From contig JAFWSI010000006.1 in the NCBI GenBank assembly GCA_017519415.1, forward strand, positions 1 through 44,008: a stretch of 44,008 bases of DNA. Reading direction: 5' to 3'. A program made the translations under genes and the position numbers. Origin of the DNA: Ruminococcus sp. (GTDB taxonomy: Bacteria; Bacillota; Clostridia; Oscillospirales; Ruminococcaceae). Positions 22,117 through 30,878 of the stretch are shown in pieces; position 1 is the first letter of the stretch, and every line of letters starts with the position of its first letter. The notes under the pieces are model-generated. The model saw nothing but the letters and a program-made list of their open reading frames with translations. It had not been told where the DNA came from and made no database searches.

Positions 22117-22512
22117 TTAAGACACGGGAGCGAGAGCTCCCACAAAATTTCTGACCACATAAAACACCACGAACGCCGCTATCACTATCCACCAGAAAAG
22201 CTGCTTCCGCGGAAGGAGCCTTATCTCCCTGCCGCCGAGAGCCGCCGCATTCTCCGCATAGAGAAGCACCAGCAGCAGCCCGAGAAAGGGCATGGTGGGA
22301 TTATTCCGTATCGCGAGCCATAAATGTCCGTGCAGAAGCGCCAGAACGCTCCTTGTGTTTCCGCAGCCCGGACACCAAAGCAGAGTGGCCTTATGGAAAT
22401 AGCACTCCGGCAGATGTCCGGCAAGTCCGCCGATATATCCTCTGAGAGCAAATACCGCAGCCGCAGCCAATGGCCCTGCCGCAGCTATTATTATTCTCAG
22501 GCGTTTAGTCAT
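22117..22512 (-). CDS. DUF2752 membrane protein
   Basis: A 131-residue protein with three or four hydrophobic helices and the DUF2752 hallmark CPGCGNTRSVLALLHG, in which two Cys residues and an Arg sit at the start of a helix. The spacing LPECYFHKATLLWCPGCG is also typical. The biochemical role of this family is unknown. It is often found beside DUF4190 or TM2-type proteins, as here. The gene lies 17 bases after the upstream DUF4190 gene. No clear ribosome binding site precedes the ATG, which suggests coupling to the upstream gene. Confidence 0.88.
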   Translation of the reverse strand: MTKRLRIIIAAAGPLAAAAVFALRGYIGGLAGHLPECYFHKATLLWCPGCGNTRSVLALLHGHLWLAIRNNPTMPFLGLLLVLLYAENAAALGGREIRLLPRKQLFWWIVIAAFVVFYVVRNFVGALAPVS

Positions 22513-22529
22513 GATTATGTATCAAAAGC

Positions 22530-22937
22530 TTACTTGTTCTGCTCTGCCATCTCCTGAGCCCACTTATAGATAGAATCGCCCATAACAGCAGCAAGGATCA
22601 TGCTTACCGCACCGAGAGCAGCGCCGATGATACCGCATACAAGACCGCCTGTTGTAAGGCCGTTCTTACCGTTCTTCTTCCTGTCTGTAACAGCGAGAGC
22701 GACAGCGATTATACCGAGAATAACGCCGATCAGTGCAACGCAGCAGCCGATAACTATCGAGCAGATACCGAGAACCAGTGAAGCAACAGCCATACCGCTG
22801 TTTCCCTGAGGCATGGGTGTTGTGTTGTAAGGATCATATCCGCCGGGCTGACCGTAGGGATCAGAGGGTGTCTGATTGAACTGATCCTGTGCATTGTTCT
22901 GATAGTCGTTCTGACCATTGTTGTAGTTATTATCCAT
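22530..22937 (-). CDS. DUF4190-like small membrane protein (first copy)
   Basis: The 135-residue protein has an Asn/Gln/Pro/Tyr-rich cytoplasmic N-terminus (MDNNYNNGQNDYQNN, later PYGQPGGYDPYN) and two hydrophobic helices (about 50-78 and 92-120) around the loop TDRKKNGKNGLTTGGLVCG. This matches DUF4190. It leads a three-gene run with DUF2752 and a second DUF4190 protein. An AGGGAGG-like site stands before the ATG and a good promoter lies 40 bases upstream. A role in the envelope is likely from topology alone; nothing more can be said. Confidence 0.8.
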   Translation of the reverse strand: MDNNYNNGQNDYQNNAQDQFNQTPSDPYGQPGGYDPYNTTPMPQGNSGMAVASLVLGICSIVIGCCVALIGVILGIIAVALAVTDRKKNGKNGLTTGGLVCGIIGAALGAVSMILAAVMGDSIYKWAQEMAEQNK

Positions 22938-22973
22938 AATTGAATCCTCCCTAAAGGTTAATATAACAAATAA

Positions 22974-23002
22974 AGTATAACACTTTTCCCGATTTTTGTC
23001 AA
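22974..23002 (-). promoter_or_regulatory. Sigma-A promoter of the DUF4190-DUF2752 operon
   Basis: On the minus strand a perfect TTGACA (22997-23002), 17-base spacer and TATACT (22974-22979). Confidence 0.85.
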
Positions 23003-23069
23003 TAGATGATATTGATTTTATTATGAATATTTATATATTCATATGCGGAATGTATTACAGAAAAGAAAG

Positions 23070-23096
23070 TCGCCGCAGCGGTCAGTACTGCGGCGA
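23070..23096 (-). terminator. Terminator of locus B
   Basis: The 9-bp stem TCGCCGCAG/CTGCGGCGA with a 9-base loop is followed on the minus strand by CTTTCTTTTCTG. It lies about 55 bases after the stop of the solute-binding protein gene, the last gene of the locus. Confidence 0.8.
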
Positions 23097-23148
23097 AAAA
23101 TTAAGGAGGTTGTATTTATATACGAATGTATGTATATAACTTGTTCTA

Positions 23149-25764
23149 TCAGCTCTGCTCGCTTACGAGAAGAGAGATGCGGTTCTGAAGGAGATCGACT
23201 ATCTCGTCGCAGGACTTTTCGCCCTTGAGGAAAGCCATTACCTCTTCATTGAATATCTCGGATACCTCGGGATCGAAATCGCCGTAGCACCTGTCTATGC
23301 TCTTGATATAATCTACTATGTAATCCTTTTCTTCCTTGGTAAGGGGGTCTATCTTGATATTATCGCCGTTCATGCCGTAATAATAGAGATCCTCTTCTCT
23401 TTCGTTGCCCTCCTCGTCCTTGTAAACGGGCTTCTTCATACTTGCCTCTGCCTGCGCGTCGAACTTGGATACCAGTGAGGAAAGACCGCCCATGCCGTAT
23501 TTGCTGTTCTCTTCATCGTCGGTACCGGTGAACATCTCCTTGATGAAGTTCCAGCAGGCGTCCTTGTCGGAAGCATTTGAAAGGATAGCGTAGTTCTCGC
23601 TGAAGTTGAGGAGGCCTCCGTTGCCCTCTCCGTCCATGGGATAGCCGACGAGGGTAACAGGCTCGTTGAAGGCGCCCTTGATCTGTCTTGTGTACTCTTG
23701 GAAATCATAGATGTACATATCCGATGTAAGCACCTTATCCTTCCAGATATTGTCGTCTGAATACATCTCGTTTACAGCCTTGCTGTCCTCCCAGTCTATC
23801 TCGTCCTCTGACGAGGGGAACCTATTGCAGAATTCAAGGAGGCTCCTGAACTCGGGAGTATCGAAATTGCAGGTACCCTTTTCGTAATCGATAGCGCTGG
23901 AAATATAATACATTATCATTCCGAGGATATTTTCCTTGTAGTTATATACGGAAAATCTCATGCCGTCGGGCATATCGTCGTATGCCTTGATCATCTCGTC
24001 TATGGTCCAGCCCTGATCCTTTATGAACTTGGACTTGGCTGCGATAGTTGATACAGTGAATGAAGGAGCGATCGATGTGAGCTGTCCCTTCGTCTCGCAG
24101 GCCTTGAGAACATTAGGCATGATATCATCCCTGCTGAGGTCGGGATCCTTGTCGAGGAACTGGTAAAGGTCAGCGAAAAGTCCCTTGTTCTGGAGACTCT
24201 TTACCATTCCGTTGCTGTAGGTAACGATCATATCGGGAGCCTTGCCCGAAACTATATCCTTCTTGAGCTGCTGCTCTGCGGAATTATTGTACTTTTCAGT
24301 CTTCTCATCATAATCGTCGTAGATGCTGTAATCCACCATCTTGTAGCGGACATCGGTATTCTTCCTGTTGAGGACGGATATCCTCTGCTTTACGGACCAG
24401 TTGTCGTAGAGCACACCTATAGTCACGACCTTGAGGTTCTCAAGCTCCGAGGCGTCTCTCTTGCTGAGCCTGTAGAGCTGACAGCTGCCCTCTCCGTCAT
24501 ACGAATAATATGCCACGATGAAATCGCCGTTTTCGAGGGAAACAACTCCGCTGGCATTGCCGTTGCCCATATCGGAGTCCATCCAGTTGATGATCTCCTC
24601 TGCTGTGCCGTCCTCCTTGAGACCGTAGAAGCCCTTCTCGTTGGTGAATGAGAATTTATAGTCTCCGGAGCCCTCGTATATCTGGTTTATGTCATTGTTG
24701 CCCATGTTGGTTATCTTGATAACATCGCCCTTTATGGTCATATTGTCGGGGTCGATGTATGCGATAGCCGAATCATTGTTGAAATAGCCCGAAGCAACGC
24801 ATTCGTTATCGCCGATACATGAGAAGCTGCTGATATAGGTATCATCTCCGAGATCCAGCTCGGGACCGAAGGAACCGTCCTCGTTAAGCAGAGTATAGCT
24901 TGTGGGACCGTCGTTGTATATGGAGATGACAGTCTTTCCGCCGCCTATGGGAGAAATATTGCCTATGCTCACGCCGTATTCGCTGTCGCTGTCAAGCTCG
25001 TTGAGCTCCTTTATATCATTCTCGGAAAGCTTCTTGCCGTCAAGATCGAAGGTAACGAGCTTGTAGGTGCGGGTGGTAGCTTTCTCGAGAGCATCGTAGT
25101 CATAGTTCTGATAATCGAAGTTCTCGTCCCCGTAATCGGGAGGTGTCATGCCGTCGTACTCTGTGACAGTGGCAACAGCCATGATCTTCTCATCGGGAGA
25201 AAGCGCAAACTGATACCTTACGTCCCTGGCGTGGACATTGTCGTCCTTTCCTTCGTCCTTTTTCTCACCTGACTTCTCCTCATCACTGGTCTCATCGGAC
25301 TTCTCATTGTCCTTTTCCTCATCGGACTTCTCCTCATCCTTGGCCTCATCGGACTTCTCATTGTCCTTTTCCTCTGCGCCGGCCTCTTCATCGTCTTCCT
25401 TCACAGGCAGCGGTTCCTTCTTTCCGCTCATGCCCTCCTGAGAGCCTTTCTCAACCTCGGGAACTATCTCCTGAAAATCCACGAACTCGCTGTCGCCGAT
25501 GTAGAATACGGTGCTGTTCTTCCTTTCATTGAAGCCGCTGATGAAATATCTTCCGTCGCTGAGGCTCTCAAGATCATTGATATAAGTCAGATCTATATCC
25601 GTCTCAAGCTCCGTTGCCTTATAGGCGGCTGCCATGAGCTCCTGAGCTGTCTTTGACTTCTCATCGCCCTTGCCGCTCTTGCTGCTGCATGATACTGCCG
25701 AACCCGCCACCACAGTCAGCGCTGCGGTGCAGGCAAGAAATCTCTTTTGAATTGTCTTTTCCAT
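23149..25764 (-). CDS. Lipoprotein joining propeller-like region, acidic linker and solute-binding domain
   Basis: The 871-residue protein starts with a lipoprotein signal peptide whose lipobox is SAVSC with Cys26. Residues about 55-100 and 177-440 form repeated beta segments like a propeller (LESLSDGRYFISGF, FALSPDEKIMAVATV, VSLENGDFIVAYYSYD). Residues 104-176 are a highly acidic, repetitive Glu/Asp/Lys/Ser linker inserted early in it. From 444 on there is a solute-binding domain (VVTIGVLYDNW, APDMIVTYSNG, LFADLYQFLDKDPD, ACWNFIKEMFTG). Sugar-binding lipoproteins are usually half this size. It is the last gene of locus B, far from its permeases, with adaptor-type genes between. AGAGGT precedes the ATG. 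Confidence 0.88.
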   Translation of the reverse strand: MEKTIQKRFLACTAALTVVAGSAVSCSSKSGKGDEKSKTAQELMAAAYKATELETDIDLTYINDLESLSDGRYFISGFNERKNSTVFYIGDSEFVDFQEIVPEVEKGSQEGMSGKKEPLPVKEDDEEAGAEEKDNEKSDEAKDEEKSDEEKDNEKSDETSDEEKSGEKKDEGKDDNVHARDVRYQFALSPDEKIMAVATVTEYDGMTPPDYGDENFDYQNYDYDALEKATTRTYKLVTFDLDGKKLSENDIKELNELDSDSEYGVSIGNISPIGGGKTVISIYNDGPTSYTLLNEDGSFGPELDLGDDTYISSFSCIGDNECVASGYFNNDSAIAYIDPDNMTIKGDVIKITNMGNNDINQIYEGSGDYKFSFTNEKGFYGLKEDGTAEEIINWMDSDMGNGNASGVVSLENGDFIVAYYSYDGEGSCQLYRLSKRDASELENLKVVTIGVLYDNWSVKQRISVLNRKNTDVRYKMVDYSIYDDYDEKTEKYNNSAEQQLKKDIVSGKAPDMIVTYSNGMVKSLQNKGLFADLYQFLDKDPDLSRDDIMPNVLKACETKGQLTSIAPSFTVSTIAAKSKFIKDQGWTIDEMIKAYDDMPDGMRFSVYNYKENILGMIMYYISSAIDYEKGTCNFDTPEFRSLLEFCNRFPSSEDEIDWEDSKAVNEMYSDDNIWKDKVLTSDMYIYDFQEYTRQIKGAFNEPVTLVGYPMDGEGNGGLLNFSENYAILSNASDKDACWNFIKEMFTGTDDEENSKYGMGGLSSLVSKFDAQAEASMKKPVYKDEEGNEREEDLYYYGMNGDNIKIDPLTKEEKDYIVDYIKSIDRCYGDFDPEVSEIFNEEVMAFLKGEKSCDEIVDLLQNRISLLVSEQS
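25240..25400. repeat. In-gene tandem repeat encoding the acidic linker
   Basis: Units such as TCATCGGACTTCTC and CATTGTCCTTTTCCTC recur several times with 30-60 base periods, giving EKSDE/DNEKSDE repeats in the protein. The repeat stays in frame and could vary in copy number between strains by slippage. It is coding, not CRISPR. Confidence 0.7.
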
Positions 25765-25836
25765 TACGATACCTCTTTTTATTATTTAACTTTCTTTTGT
25801 TTTTCCCGTATCAAAGGGTGCTGTCCTTTTTCTCTT

Positions 25837-26979
25837 TTATTTCTTTTTCTGCGGGAGCCTGCTCCTCAGCGACTTCCATTTCGCCGAAACAGCCTTCCCC
25901 GCTGCTTTTTTAATGGCTGTTTTTCTCCGCCTCAGCCATATGTACCCCTTTACGGCGAGCCATATCAGGGTTATAAGCGGTATAGCAAGAAGGATACGTC
26001 TTCCTCCATAAATATATGAAAGCTTGAGATCCACTATCCTGGAAGCGTTCTCCCAGAACGGATAGATTATGGTGTCATCCCTGACAACAAGATCGCCAAG
26101 CTGCTTCAGAGCCTTTACGCGGACCTTCGGGTCCGAGCGCTCCGAATTCTTTACTATAGTGAATTTGTCCTTGTAGGGCTCGCTGAACTGCTTCTTCATC
26201 ATGTCGTAGCCGAAGTTCTCAACGGGCTCCGGAAGCACGCATTCATAGCAGGTTATACGGTCGAAGCTCTCTTCAAAGCCCATACCGGAGAAGTCCTCCC
26301 CGTAGCCGTACATGGCGCCCGGGGAGTCTCCGGAGACCGAACCTGCCGCATAGTAGGATATATATGCCAGAGGAGCCGAGCCTATGCATCTCTCCTCGGG
26401 ATCTGTGGAAGGAGTCTTTACAACTCCCGAAATATAGAATTTAACGCCGTTTATGTAAATGGCCTGCCCCGATATATTGGGAGAGCCGTAGAGCGCCCAC
26501 GCCAGTCTTTCGTCTATGACGGCGCCGTCCTGCATGATGTCGTCCTCGGTGAAGTAGGCTCCGTCAAGAAGGCGGAAATTCCTGAAAAAGAAGAACTCTC
26601 CGCCCACAGCCGTTATCTGCGCATCGGCGCTGCCGCCAATATCACAGCTCACCGAAGCCTTTCCCACGGGAGTGCTGTAAGCGTCCGGAAAAAGGAGCTT
26701 TCCCTTTTCCTCGGTTATGGAGGCCTCCTGAAGGTTTGAACGGAAGCTGCTCCTTATACTGTTCATCTCGTTTATGTTAAAGCCTGCGTCGTTACTGAGA
26801 AAGCAGCTCAGCTGGGAATAATCCATATCGCCGCTGTGCTTCCAGCGCTCCGCAGCGAAGTTATAGCCCTGTGACCTTGCGGTAATGCTGCCCGCCAGAG
26901 TAAGGACGGCAGCTCCCGCGATCGCAGCCGCATTCACCGCAGCCGTGACTATATGCCTGAGTTTGAATTTCCATCGCAT
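25837..26979 (-). CDS. Stand-alone MacB-type extracytoplasmic domain protein with two membrane helices
   Basis: The 380-residue protein has one N-terminal helix (about 10-32, VTAAVNAAAIAGAAVLTLAG), an extracytoplasmic domain of ~290 residues and one C-terminal helix (ILLAIPLITLIWLAVKGYIW) with a very basic tail. The middle resembles the MacB periplasmic core domain: AVGGEFFFFRNFRLLDGAYF, GAVIDERLAWALYG and YINGVKFYISGVVK match the usual 'pLl.Gr.f...d', 'v.ViGe..A..lFG' and 'v.I.g..f.VvGv' blocks. A true MacB/FtsX permease would have four helices and an ATPase partner; both are missing. The ATG at 26979 is preferred for AAGGTGGTGG just upstream. It follows the HlyD-like gene directly, suggesting that the two products interact. 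Confidence 0.75.
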   Translation of the reverse strand: MRWKFKLRHIVTAAVNAAAIAGAAVLTLAGSITARSQGYNFAAERWKHSGDMDYSQLSCFLSNDAGFNINEMNSIRSSFRSNLQEASITEEKGKLLFPDAYSTPVGKASVSCDIGGSADAQITAVGGEFFFFRNFRLLDGAYFTEDDIMQDGAVIDERLAWALYGSPNISGQAIYINGVKFYISGVVKTPSTDPEERCIGSAPLAYISYYAAGSVSGDSPGAMYGYGEDFSGMGFEESFDRITCYECVLPEPVENFGYDMMKKQFSEPYKDKFTIVKNSERSDPKVRVKALKQLGDLVVRDDTIIYPFWENASRIVDLKLSYIYGGRRILLAIPLITLIWLAVKGYIWLRRRKTAIKKAAGKAVSAKWKSLRSRLPQKKK

Positions 26980-26992
26980 AAGGTCCACCACC

Positions 26993-28723
26993 TTATTTAT
27001 CCTTGATGCGGACCTGATCTCCTGCTGTGATCGGCTTGCTTGAAGCTGTGATTATATAATCTCCTCTGTTGACGCCTCCCGATACTGCGGTAGACACCTC
27101 GTCGGAAGCCTCCTCGTTGACGGACACGCGCTCAACGTAATAGCGGTTGCCGAGAGGAGTGCTCTTGGAGCGTACAGTAAGCACGTACTTTCCGTCGTTG
27201 TCCTGCTTGACGGCACTCTTGGGAACTATGGTATCATAGCTGCCGCTGCCGCAGGGTATGGAAATATCCAGTGACTCGCCCGAATCCACATCTCCCGAGA
27301 TGTCGAATACGAGTATCTTGTTCTTTCCGCCCGATGTGGTATCGTTCTTTATCTCGCTGAGGACAGCGGTTATGTCGCCCTTCCAGTTATTCATTACCTC
27401 GGCTTCTATGCCCTTCTTCAGCTTCTTCACCTTGCTGTTCTCAACTGTGAACTGTAATGTGAAGCCCGAATCCACAAGGTCTATGGTAGCCAGTGATGAG
27501 CCGGGAGTCGTTGTCTCGTTGGGGGAAACATTTATCGAGCTTATAACGCCGTCGTACTTGGACTTTATATCGGAATCGGCGGATTCCTTCTTCATCTTGT
27601 CCACCTTTTCCTGCTGCTTGTCTATGGCCTTCTTCTTGGACTCAAGTGTAAGAGCTTCCCTGCGGTTTGATATGGAATCCGTCTGCTTGGTCTTGTTGAG
27701 GGAGATAATAAGAGTCTCCAGAGCATTCTGCTTGTCCTCAACGTCCTGAGCCAGCGACTCGTAGGTATTTCCCGCGCTCTCGCCGAATTCGTTGTTGAAA
27801 TCGTTTATGGCGTTTTCCAGCCTGTCAAGGGTGCTTTCCGTATCGGCAAGCTTTGCCACAAGGTCAGCGCGTATAGAGCTCTTTGCGTTGTTGTAGGCGT
27901 CCCTTGCAGCGTCTCTTGCAGACTTCTTCGCGTCCGCGTCGCTCTTGGCAAGCTCTGCGTTCTCGCCCTTTTCAATGGCGATCTGGAACATACTGTAGGC
28001 TTCGCTGTATTCGTCCTCAGCCGCCATGGCCGCGCTGTTGAGAGCGGCAAGGTCTCCGCTGTATTCGGGAGCCGCAGCCACGTATGAATCCATATCTATA
28101 GCCGAGATAGTGTCCTCTATCTTTGACTTCACGTTAGTTAGCCTGCTGAACTCCGCCTTGTTTGCCTTATAGGTATCCTTTGCGGCATTGGCTCTGCTGT
28201 CGTTGCCGCTTGCGGCGTCGCGCTTGGCGATAGCCTCGTTCAGAGCCGCACGGGCTGCTCTTATCTGCTGATCCTCCGAGGAGTAATCGGTAGGCTCCTT
28301 GAGGAGAGCGCTCTCGTAATCCAGCTTGAGGTTTTCCAGAGCCTCCTCTGCCTCTGCGAGCTTATCGTCGTCAACGGTATTCACGGTAAAGAGCACGTCG
28401 CCCTTCCTGACCTCCTGACCCATCTTGACATGGATCCTCTCGATGACGAAATTATTGTCAACGGTAACGTTGTAGGCCTGATTGGACTCCACAACGCCCT
28501 TTCCTCTGATGCGCTCCGTGAGTTTTCCCGAGGTAGCCGATTCCGTTGAGATCTCCGGCAGCGACTTGTTCATTATCGTGTTCGAGAAGAACGTCAGCAC
28601 CAGCATAGCTGCGAGGAATATTATTATAACAGTCTTTATTATGTCCTTTTTTCTGGCAGCGGGATTCCTGTACTTTTCATCCTCTGCCAGAAGGCGTTCC
28701 CTGACTTCGTTTGTATCGTTCAT
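26993..28723 (-). CDS. HlyD/MacA-like membrane fusion (adaptor) protein
   Basis: The 576-residue protein has a short cytoplasmic tail, a membrane helix (about 28-46), a first half-lipoyl segment (VERIHVKMGQEVRKGDVLFT in register near 90-112), a long Ala/Lys/Glu-rich coiled coil (about 115-385), the second half-lipoyl segment (YDGVISSINVSPNETTTPGS near 390), and a beta-barrel region to the end. This is the order of adaptor proteins that pair with exporters. Its coiled coil of ~270 residues is long. AAGGAG stands eight bases before the ATG. In Gram-positives such adaptors usually serve MacB-like exporters; here the neighbours are sugar-import permeases and a permease-less MacB domain, which is unusual. 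Confidence 0.88.
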   Translation of the reverse strand: MNDTNEVRERLLAEDEKYRNPAARKKDIIKTVIIIFLAAMLVLTFFSNTIMNKSLPEISTESATSGKLTERIRGKGVVESNQAYNVTVDNNFVIERIHVKMGQEVRKGDVLFTVNTVDDDKLAEAEEALENLKLDYESALLKEPTDYSSEDQQIRAARAALNEAIAKRDAASGNDSRANAAKDTYKANKAEFSRLTNVKSKIEDTISAIDMDSYVAAAPEYSGDLAALNSAAMAAEDEYSEAYSMFQIAIEKGENAELAKSDADAKKSARDAARDAYNNAKSSIRADLVAKLADTESTLDRLENAINDFNNEFGESAGNTYESLAQDVEDKQNALETLIISLNKTKQTDSISNRREALTLESKKKAIDKQQEKVDKMKKESADSDIKSKYDGVISSINVSPNETTTPGSSLATIDLVDSGFTLQFTVENSKVKKLKKGIEAEVMNNWKGDITAVLSEIKNDTTSGGKNKILVFDISGDVDSGESLDISIPCGSGSYDTIVPKSAVKQDNDGKYVLTVRSKSTPLGNRYYVERVSVNEEASDEVSTAVSGGVNRGDYIITASSKPITAGDQVRIKDK

Positions 28724-28790
28724 ATCTTTACTCCTTCTGAGCGGATAACCATTTTAATTCTGTCTCCGTATTTTGTTATCATTTGCAGGC

Positions 28791-29681
28791 TTACCCCTTT
28801 ATTCCGCCGGAATAAGCTATTCCCTCTATCAGATCCTCCTCGCCGTAGAGGAACATCAGCACCGTGGGTATCATGTACACCGTTCCCACGGCAAAGGCAA
28901 GTCCTATATCTCCCGTATTTATCTGCGAAAGGAAGACCGAAAGCGGGTGGAGCGAGGTCTCCTTCATAAGCACCAGGGGCTGTTCCACCATGTTCCAGTA
29001 ATCGATGAATACCAGCATGGCTATCGAAACGATAGCGCCCTTGCACAGTGGGATATATATCTTTGTGAGCACCCTGAATTCTCCTGCGCCGTCCAGCTTC
29101 GCCGCCTCCACATAGGAAACGGGAATCCTCTTCATTACCTTTGTCAGCAGGAATATGCTGAAGGGAGAGAATATGGCCGGCAGTATGATGGCGCTTCTCT
29201 TGTCGAGGAGCCCGAACTTGTCTGCCACAAGGAAATTCGGTACCAGAGTTACCTGATAGGGCATTATCATAAGGATTATGTAAGCGAAAAAGATTATCCC
29301 CTTGAATTTATTCGGGTATCTTGCAAAGCCGTAGGAGGTAAGTATCGCCACAGCCATCTGGAATACCGTTATGGGCACCGTCAGCAGCACCGAGTTCCAG
29401 AATTTCATTAGATAATCTGAATTCTGTATAAGGACCGCCTTATACTGAGCAAAGGTGACCTTGTCGGGAATGAATTTGAGATTTACGTTCTCCGATATAA
29501 ATACCTTCTTGGCCTCGGTCATGTTCGAGAACATGGCGCCGTAGTTGGCGGAGATCTCTCCCGAGGTCATGAACGAATTCGCTAAGGTGAGCACCGTGGG
29601 GAACAGGAAAAGCACCGCCGCCAGAGCTATAAAGACGAATACAAGGCTGTCCGCTATCTTACGCCGTCTTCTTATGTTCAT
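28791..29681 (-). CDS. Carbohydrate ABC transporter permease, MalG type (locus B)
   Basis: A CUT1 permease of 296 residues with six predicted helices. The docking loop reads SYVEAAKLDGAGEFRVLTKI followed by YIPLCKGA. The large extracytoplasmic loop after helix 1 is longer than usual (TSGEISANYGAMFSNMTEAK and onward). The ATG overlaps the stop of the MalF-type gene as TGATG. The next gene, for the HlyD-like adaptor, starts 67 bases later with its own strong ribosome binding site and no terminator between, so one transcript is likely. Confidence 0.9.
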   Translation of the reverse strand: MNIRRRRKIADSLVFVFIALAAVLFLFPTVLTLANSFMTSGEISANYGAMFSNMTEAKKVFISENVNLKFIPDKVTFAQYKAVLIQNSDYLMKFWNSVLLTVPITVFQMAVAILTSYGFARYPNKFKGIIFFAYIILMIMPYQVTLVPNFLVADKFGLLDKRSAIILPAIFSPFSIFLLTKVMKRIPVSYVEAAKLDGAGEFRVLTKIYIPLCKGAIVSIAMLVFIDYWNMVEQPLVLMKETSLHPLSVFLSQINTGDIGLAFAVGTVYMIPTVLMFLYGEEDLIEGIAYSGGIKG

Positions 29682-30568
29682 CAGTTCTCCACATCCTTTC
29701 CGAAGATGTTCTCCGCGATGAGGAGAAGAGCCATGATGACTATCATGACGAGAGCGAACAGTACCGCCGCAGCCGAAAGCTTCTGATAATCGAGGCTGTT
29801 GAAGGTATTGTTCATGAAGTGCTGGAGCATATAGAGCTTATCCTGCGGATAATTGCCCGTAAGAAGATATACCTCCCTGAATATCTTGAAGGAATTGATG
29901 AGAGAGAGTATCAGCACGAAGAGTATCGTAGGTGAAAGATACCTCAGCTTTATATGCAGGAACTTGTAAAGGCTGCCTGCGCCCTCAAGATCAGCCACCT
30001 CTATGATGTCGCGGGGGATCGCGCACAGTGCCGACATGAAGAGTATCATGTTATAGCCGAGATTCTTCCACAGGAACATACATATTATAATGACCTGTCC
30101 GTAGGGGGACTTTATCCAGTCCACCGTCTGACCGCCGAAGCGCTCGATTATCTGGTTTATGGTGCCGTGATTGTGAAACAGCACCTGCCACACAAGAACT
30201 ACCGAAGCCGTGGGGACCATGAGCGGACTGAGGAAGAAGGTCCTGAAAATGCTTTTTCCGGGTATGTTCCTTTCCAGCAGCATAGCCAGTCCGAGAGAGA
30301 GGATCACCGACAGCGGCACGGATACAAGTGAAAAGAAGGCGGTGTTCTTTACCGCCTTCGTAAACGCCGAATTGCTGAAGAGCTTCGTATAGTTGTCAAG
30401 CATTACGAACTCTTTCATAACAGGGTTGTTGATAAGCGAGTAATATATTACGATACAGAACGGTATAAGGAAGAAAACGAGCACGCCGACGAGACTCGGC
30501 AGGATACAGACGTTGCTGAATATCCGTTCCCCGCGCCTTCCGCACTGGTTCCTGATCTTGTTTTTCAT
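29681..30568 (-). CDS. Sugar ABC transporter permease, MalF type (locus B)
   Basis: This 295-residue permease has six predicted helices and begins with the MalF-like FSNVCILPSLVGVLVFFLIP. The docking loop is IIEVADLEGAGSLYKFLHIK; the proline that usually follows the loop is replaced (KLRYLSPT), a small departure. It is the first gene of locus B, about 275 bases after the predicted transcription start. The ribosome binding site GTGAGGTTG is only moderate. It forms the channel with the MalG-type product of the next gene; no ATPase is encoded. Confidence 0.9.
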   Translation of the reverse strand: MKNKIRNQCGRRGERIFSNVCILPSLVGVLVFFLIPFCIVIYYSLINNPVMKEFVMLDNYTKLFSNSAFTKAVKNTAFFSLVSVPLSVILSLGLAMLLERNIPGKSIFRTFFLSPLMVPTASVVLVWQVLFHNHGTINQIIERFGGQTVDWIKSPYGQVIIICMFLWKNLGYNMILFMSALCAIPRDIIEVADLEGAGSLYKFLHIKLRYLSPTILFVLILSLINSFKIFREVYLLTGNYPQDKLYMLQHFMNNTFNSLDYQKLSAAAVLFALVMIVIMALLLIAENIFGKDVEN

Positions 30569-30849
30569 TGGAATACAACCTCACTGATTTTCTTTTTCCG
30601 ACTTTTGCAGAAATGTCTCCACTTTATTAGTGTCAATAAAGACGCAAAAAGACAAACGTCAGAAATATTTTTTTATTTTAACAAGCTCTGCCGCAGCAGG
30701 AGCCGCTGCTTACACGGACGCTCCCGGCAGCTCCGCACATAATGAGCCGCCACTATAAACACACATGAGAGCAGCCTTTTTGTGCATCACGGTAGAATTA
30801 TTTTCAGCCTCAGTATCCGCGGCTGCCCGAAAACACCTGTCAATTGAAT
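30569..30849 (-). promoter_or_regulatory. Leader of locus B
   Basis: About 275 bases without a gene. On the minus strand there is a GC-rich region with GCAGC/GCTGC symmetry (near 30680-30705) followed by an AT-rich stretch (30655-30680), and an isolated TTGACA near 30632 without a fitting -10 box. A weak regulatory structure is possible; I see no known riboswitch. Confidence 0.35.
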
Positions 30850-30878
30850 ATAATACATCATTGACAAACGTTTGTCAA
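30850..30878 (-). promoter_or_regulatory. Sigma-A promoter of locus B
   Basis: On the minus strand a perfect TTGACA (30873-30878), 17-base spacer and TATTAT (30850-30855). The -35 box lies inside a 20-bp perfect palindrome, so repressor control is likely. Confidence 0.8.

Noticed and set aside
25238-25441. Tandem repeats that could be taken for a CRISPR array
   Set aside because: The units are short, irregular and in frame with a lipoprotein gene, with no unique spacers and no cas genes; they encode an acidic linker.
25837-28723. Complete MacAB-type drug exporter
   Set aside because: The MacB-like protein has only two helices and no FtsX core, and no ATPase is present; it lies among import-type permeases.
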